Below are positions 5,908-8,317 of a stretch of 8,317 bases of DNA, one piece after another (the stretch's first letter is position 1; every line of letters begins with the position of its first letter). Source of the stretch: an uncultured archaeon (GTDB lineage Archaea; Micrarchaeota; Micrarchaeia; Micrarchaeales; CABMGC01); assembly GCA_902385515.1 (NCBI GenBank), contig CABMGC010000024.1, positions 1-8,317 of the forward strand, in the 5' to 3' direction. Under the pieces are notes generated by a model, which searched no databases, was not told the DNA's origin, and was given only the letters and a program-made list of their open reading frames with translations. Made by a program: the position numbers and the translations under genes.

Positions 5908-6696
5908 TCAGCTTATGCTGAAGACGACCGACACGCTCTTCTGCACGGATGCCTGGCCGCCATAGATGACCCTGGCCGCATCCTTCACGGTGCCGGCCGA
6001 CGAGTACACGCCAGGGTAAATGAGCTGGCTGTTCGTGACCGTTATGTTTTCAACCTTCAGCTCAACGCCGCTCCCCGCAAGAAGCTGGGCCTGCGTGGTC
6101 GCGTTGGCCATCGCGTTGGACAGCGCCAGCTGTCCGAGCGCCCGCTCCTGGGTCACGCTTAGCTGCGCCTGTACGCCGTTCAGCGTCAGGCTGGGCACGG
6201 CGGATATGGCGGACAGCGCTGCCGACGAGTTGTCAATGTTGGGCACTGTTATCGTTATGCTTTCGGTGGCCACGTAGTAAGGCAGCTTCTCGAGCACGCA
6301 GTAGTACGGGCTGATCGAGCTGAGAGGCGTTGCGTTCGCAGGGTATACGCACGTGGTGGCTGGATATATCGTGTAGTACGTCGTCTCGACGTTGGACAGG
6401 TTCCTGTTTATGTAAGGGAGCAGCGTCGTGTTGAGCTGGCCGATTATCGAGCTCAGGTTGGCGTTCGCAAGCGCGACCGTTGTTCCCGTGGCGTTGACCG
6501 TTATCTGCACCATCGCGGCCGCGGGGCTTGCCATGGCCACGCCAGTAGAAGATACTGATATTGTGCGCAGGTGGTGGGCGTCCGCGCGCATGACCGCCAC
6601 GCCAACGTACGTGACTGACGCCAGCGCTATGATCAGCGCCAGCCCGATTAAAATGTAATTCGTCCCGTTTTTGTCTTTTGATTCAGCTGCCATCAT
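5908..6696 (-). CDS. Membrane-anchored SIMPL-domain (DUF541) protein
   Basis: A 262-residue protein with a short polar N-terminus, one hydrophobic segment at residues 14-36 (signal anchor or uncleaved signal), and then an extracytoplasmic SIMPL-like domain from about 43 to the end. The domain opens with LRTISVSSTGVAMASPAAAM, close to the family's TISVSGTG...P pattern, and continues with an ALGQLALSNAMANATTQAQ helix typical of its middle. Family members are envelope proteins of unclear role. Residues C116 and C133 flank a short insertion and could form a disulfide. Eight N-x-S/T sequons (N68, N80, N89, N99, N121, N156, N198, N217) suggest N-glycosylation. Two ATGs in a row give start 6696 or 6693, with a GAGG element just upstream. 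The methyltransferase follows after 23 bases. Confidence 0.8.
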   Translation of the reverse strand: MMAAESKDKNGTNYILIGLALIIALASVTYVGVAVMRADAHHLRTISVSSTGVAMASPAAAMVQITVNATGTTVALANANLSSIIGQLNTTLLPYINRNLSNVETTYYTIYPATTCVYPANATPLSSISPYYCVLEKLPYYVATESITITVPNIDNSSAALSAISAVPSLTLNGVQAQLSVTQERALGQLALSNAMANATTQAQLLAGSGVELKVENITVTNSQLIYPGVYSSAGTVKDAARVIYGGQASVQKSVSVVFSIS

Positions 6697-6726
6697 ATTC
6701 CTCTTTGCTCATAGTTGTTTTGCAAC

Positions 6727-6736
6727 ATTTAAATAA
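6727..6736 (-). promoter_or_regulatory. TATA box for the SIMPL-methyltransferase operon
   Basis: On the minus strand this reads TTATTTAAAT, centred 35 bases before ATG 6696. It predicts a leader of about ten bases that includes the GAGG element. No comparable promoter lies before the methyltransferase, which supports an operon. Confidence 0.6.
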
Positions 6737-6769
6737 CGCAAAGGGATGTTTAGGTTTTCAGGCGCGCAG

Positions 6770-6779
6770 CTGCGGGAAC
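6770..6779 (-). repeat. Inverted copy of the reductase-promoter repeat core
   Basis: CTGCGGGAAC on the plus strand is the exact reverse complement of GTTCCCGCAG, the core of the tandem repeat at 7229-7266. Read in the direction of SIMPL transcription it has the same orientation as the repeats have toward the reductase. It lies about 33 bases before the SIMPL TATA box. Confidence 0.5.
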
Positions 6780-6808
6780 AAAAACGAAGAAAAAGAAAAG
6801 AAAACAAA
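6780..6808 (-). terminator. Poly-T terminator of the histone-fold gene
   Basis: On the minus strand, starting about ten bases after the TAA at 6819-6821, there is a pyrimidine tract of about 29 bases that is mostly T, with single C or G interruptions. Archaeal RNA polymerase terminates at such tracts without needing a hairpin. Confidence 0.6.
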
Positions 6809-6818
6809 CCTTGCCGCA

Positions 6819-7130
6819 TTACCTTGACTCTGTGGCCCTTCGCGTATCGGAGTCCCTTTCGGTCGCGACCGCGACCGCGGCAGCGCTTAGCGTGGACGAG
6901 TCGTCTATGTCTTCCGAGGCCTCCACAGACCTGGCAGCTATGCGGGCGAGCTTCTCAACGACCAACGCTCGGACCGCTTCCACGGCCTCATCGTCGACCT
7001 CCCTTGCTCCCGCTGCTTTCAACGCGGCCCTTACCTCATCCCTGTCGACAGCGTCGCTTGCCCTGTCCCTAGCAGCGTTTTCTCTCCTTTCTCTCTCGAT
7101 TCTCCTATCTTTTCGTTCTGCCATATCCAT
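6819..7130 (-). CDS. Small histone-fold-like protein with charged N-terminal tail
   Basis: From ATG 7130 this gives 103 residues. The first 35 or so are strongly charged and Arg-rich (KDRRIERERRENAARDR). The segment VRAALKAAGAREVDDEAVEA followed by VRALVVEKLARIAARSVEAS matches the first two helices of archaeal histones (short helix, AGA-x-x-V-x-x-x-A turn, long central helix). The rest, SEDIDDSSTLSAAAVAVATE, sits where the loop and third helix belong but lacks the usual GRKTVKAEDI consensus. A DNA-binding or transcription-factor role is therefore inferred, not shown. The tail is longer than in typical tailless archaeal histones. ATG 7124 (two residues shorter) fits the promoter spacing about equally well. 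An earlier in-frame ATG at 7208 would read through the TATA box, so I rejected it. A TATA box and a poly-T terminator frame it as a single-gene transcript. Confidence 0.68.
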   Translation of the reverse strand: MDMAERKDRRIERERRENAARDRASDAVDRDEVRAALKAAGAREVDDEAVEAVRALVVEKLARIAARSVEASEDIDDSSTLSAAAVAVATERDSDTRRATESR

Positions 7131-7154
7131 CCCAATAGGAACCACAATATCCAC

Positions 7155-7164
7155 ATATTTAAAA
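7155..7164 (-). promoter_or_regulatory. TATA box for the histone-fold gene
   Basis: On the minus strand this reads TTTTAAATAT, centred about 30 bases before ATG 7130 and 36 before ATG 7124. No ribosome-binding site follows, so the message is probably leaderless or nearly so. Confidence 0.6.
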
Positions 7165-7228
7165 TATCGCTTACGTTTCGCAAGAATTCTTGGATATTTA
7201 AATGGCACCGGGTTTAAATACGTCCGGG

Positions 7229-7266
7229 CACAGTTCCCGCAGGATTACACAGTTCCCGCAGGATTA
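7229..7266 (+). repeat. Perfect 19-bp tandem repeat upstream of HMG-CoA reductase
   Basis: The unit cacagttcccgcaggatta occurs twice back to back (7229-7247 and 7248-7266) without a mismatch. The second copy runs directly into the ATTAAATAT TATA box, so the pair occupies the position of an archaeal activator or repressor site next to the B-recognition element. The 10-base core GTTCCCGCAG recurs inverted at 6770-6779. Confidence 0.85.
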
Positions 7267-7271
7267 AATAT
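7263..7271 (+). promoter_or_regulatory. TATA box for HMG-CoA reductase
   Basis: ATTAAATAT abuts the tandem repeat and lies about 64 bases before ATG 7331. It predicts a start near 7291-7293 and a leader of about 40 bases. A second element, GGTTTAAATACG at 7211-7222, could drive an upstream start that would place the repeat inside the leader RNA. Confidence 0.5.
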
Positions 7272-7330
7272 GACTTCGGCAGATACTGGTATGGTGCGCT
7301 TCAATAAGTGGTGATCATACGACTGGAAAA

Positions 7331-8317
7331 ATGGACGATATCTTAACCGGGCTTCTGGAAGGCAGGGTCAAGGCACACGAGCTTGGAAAGATCCTCGGCT
7401 CGGAGTCTGAGGCGGCTTCGGTCAGGCGTGCATACTTGGAGAAGAAGTACGGCGCCGCCCTGAAGGCCGTGGCGGAGACGAGCATGGATTACGAAGACGC
7501 GAGCGCAAGGAACATAGAGAACATGATAGGCGTCACCCAGGTCCCGCTCAGTTTCGTCGAAATTTCGGTAAGGGACTGTAACCCCGAGGGCAAGGACAAG
7601 AGCCTCGTGTACCTCGCGACGACCGAAGGCAGGCTCGTCGCAGGCGTAACGAGAGGTGCTTCCGCGATAAACGCCAGCGGCGGCGCCACTGCCGCGATCA
7701 TGGATGACAAGATGACCCGCAGCGTGCTGATAGACACGCACGGAGTGCTCGACACTAAGAAAGTAATGGAGTTCGTGAACGGCACAGAGGGTCTTGCGCT
7801 GATAAAGGAGACTTTCGCGAAGTCTACCAAGCACGGGGAATTTCTCGGAGTAGACTGCTACACAACCGGAAGGAAGCTCTTCCTTGTTTATCGCGTGTCT
7901 ACAAAGGCGGCCATGGGGATGAACATGGTGACGATCGCATCTAACAGGGCCACTGAGGTGGTGGTCGCAAGGCTCAGGTCGAAGGGCGTCGAATGCAGGA
8001 TAGTCAGCGAGAGCGGCAACCTGTGCGCGGACAAGAAACCGTCCGCAATAAACACGATACGGGGCAGGGGCGTGTCGGTCATAGCCGAGGTCGTCGTGCC
8101 AAGGTCAGTCGTGAAGGAGAAGCTTAAGGCGGACCCCGAGGCGATAGTCGAGATAAACTACGCGAAGAACTACGTCGGTTCGGGCTACGCGGGATCGCTC
8201 GGCCACAACGGTCACGTCGCCAACATGCTGGCCGCGATATTCATCGCGTACGGCCAGGACCCCGCACAGGTAGTGGACGGAACTAACGCGATAGACGACG
8301 CTACCATCACCGCAGAG
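7331..8317 (+). CDS. hmgA: HMG-CoA reductase, class I (3' end beyond the window)
   Basis: Reduces HMG-CoA to mevalonate with two NADPH, the entry step of the mevalonate pathway. The 329 residues visible contain most of a class I archaeal enzyme. Catalytic Glu63 lies in IENMIG. The HMG-binding TTEGRLVAGVTRG is followed by ASGGATAAI. Lys235 is in ADKKPSAINTIRGRG, and Asp310 is in GQDPAQ. The remaining catalytic residue, a C-terminal His, lies past the edge, and roughly 75-100 residues are missing. The NADPH-binding motif, usually TGDAMGMNM, reads TKAAMGMNM here (191-199), with Ala193 replacing the conserved Asp. ATG 7331 is the only start compatible with the frame. A GGTGA at 7310-7314 lies 16 bases before it, too far for an ordinary ribosome-binding site. 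The gene is transcribed away from the histone-fold gene, from a promoter carrying a tandem repeat. Confidence 0.93.
   Translation, partial: MDDILTGLLEGRVKAHELGKILGSESEAASVRRAYLEKKYGAALKAVAETSMDYEDASARNIENMIGVTQVPLSFVEISVRDCNPEGKDKSLVYLATTEGRLVAGVTRGASAINASGGATAAIMDDKMTRSVLIDTHGVLDTKKVMEFVNGTEGLALIKETFAKSTKHGEFLGVDCYTTGRKLFLVYRVSTKAAMGMNMVTIASNRATEVVVARLRSKGVECRIVSESGNLCADKKPSAINTIRGRGVSVIAEVVVPRSVVKEKLKADPEAIVEINYAKNYVGSGYAGSLGHNGHVANMLAAIFIAYGQDPAQVVDGTNAIDDATITAE

Noticed and set aside
4967..5965. Long plus-strand frame opposite the methyltransferase
   Set aside because: It is a shadow of the minus-strand gene, which has SAM motif I, a THUMP-like region and a full catalytic tetrad. The plus-strand translation has no motif and an odd His/Val/Arg-rich composition.
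6811..7314. Plus-strand Ser/Ala-rich 167-codon frame opposite the histone-fold gene
   Set aside because: It starts and ends without promoter or terminator logic, reads through the TATA boxes, and is the antisense of a better-supported gene with histone-like helices.
7343..7834. Minus-strand frame inside HMG-CoA reductase
   Set aside because: Antisense shadow. The plus strand carries the full set of reductase motifs.

Overview
This window is archaeal. It holds a class I HMG-CoA reductase, a mevalonate kinase, a diphosphomevalonate-decarboxylase-family enzyme and an isopentenyl phosphate kinase, which together make up most of an archaeal mevalonate route. It also has a small histone-fold-like protein, A/T-rich TATA boxes about 25-37 bases before start codons, GGTGA ribosome-binding sites, and frequent ATA (Ile) and AGG (Arg) codons. 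Thermoplasmatales are unlikely, because the decarboxylase keeps the catalytic Asp and Lys that their mevalonate 3-kinase lacks. A small-genome (DPANN / Micrarchaeota-like) or other euryarchaeal lineage is possible, but this is inference.

Layout, left to right: (1) the first 27 codons of an unrecognised gene leaving the left edge on the minus strand; (2) mevalonate kinase and decarboxylase, 11 bases apart on the plus strand; (3) isopentenyl phosphate kinase, convergent with them and 19 bases away, preceded on its own strand by a small RNHCP zinc-ribbon gene; (4) a divergent promoter region and a cysteine-rich iron-sulfur protein on the plus strand; (5) a minus-strand THUMP + FtsJ/RlmM-like RNA 2'-O-methyltransferase whose stop overlaps the iron-sulfur gene's stop, preceded by a membrane-anchored SIMPL-domain protein (23-base gap, likely operon); (6) a small histone-fold-like gene on the minus strand; (7) a regulatory region with a perfect 19-bp tandem repeat; (8) HMG-CoA reductase on the plus strand, cut by the right edge after 329 codons.

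How the genes fit: HMG-CoA reductase makes mevalonate, mevalonate kinase makes mevalonate 5-phosphate, and IPK makes isopentenyl diphosphate from isopentenyl phosphate. The window shows neither a phosphomevalonate kinase nor a phosphomevalonate dehydratase. The simplest reading is therefore that the decarboxylase acts on mevalonate 5-phosphate, as in the haloarchaeal route, but a missing enzyme encoded elsewhere would change that. The remaining genes concern RNA modification, chromatin or transcription, the cell envelope and unknown metal or Fe-S chemistry, and have no evident link to isoprenoids.

The points most worth a second look are the tandem repeat at the reductase promoter with an inverted core copy before the SIMPL promoter, an altered NADPH motif in the reductase, a terminator-like hairpin embedded in the antisense of the methyltransferase's catalytic-Glu region, and the uncharacterised Fe-S protein. 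I saw no CRISPR array, transposase, rRNA or convincing tRNA.
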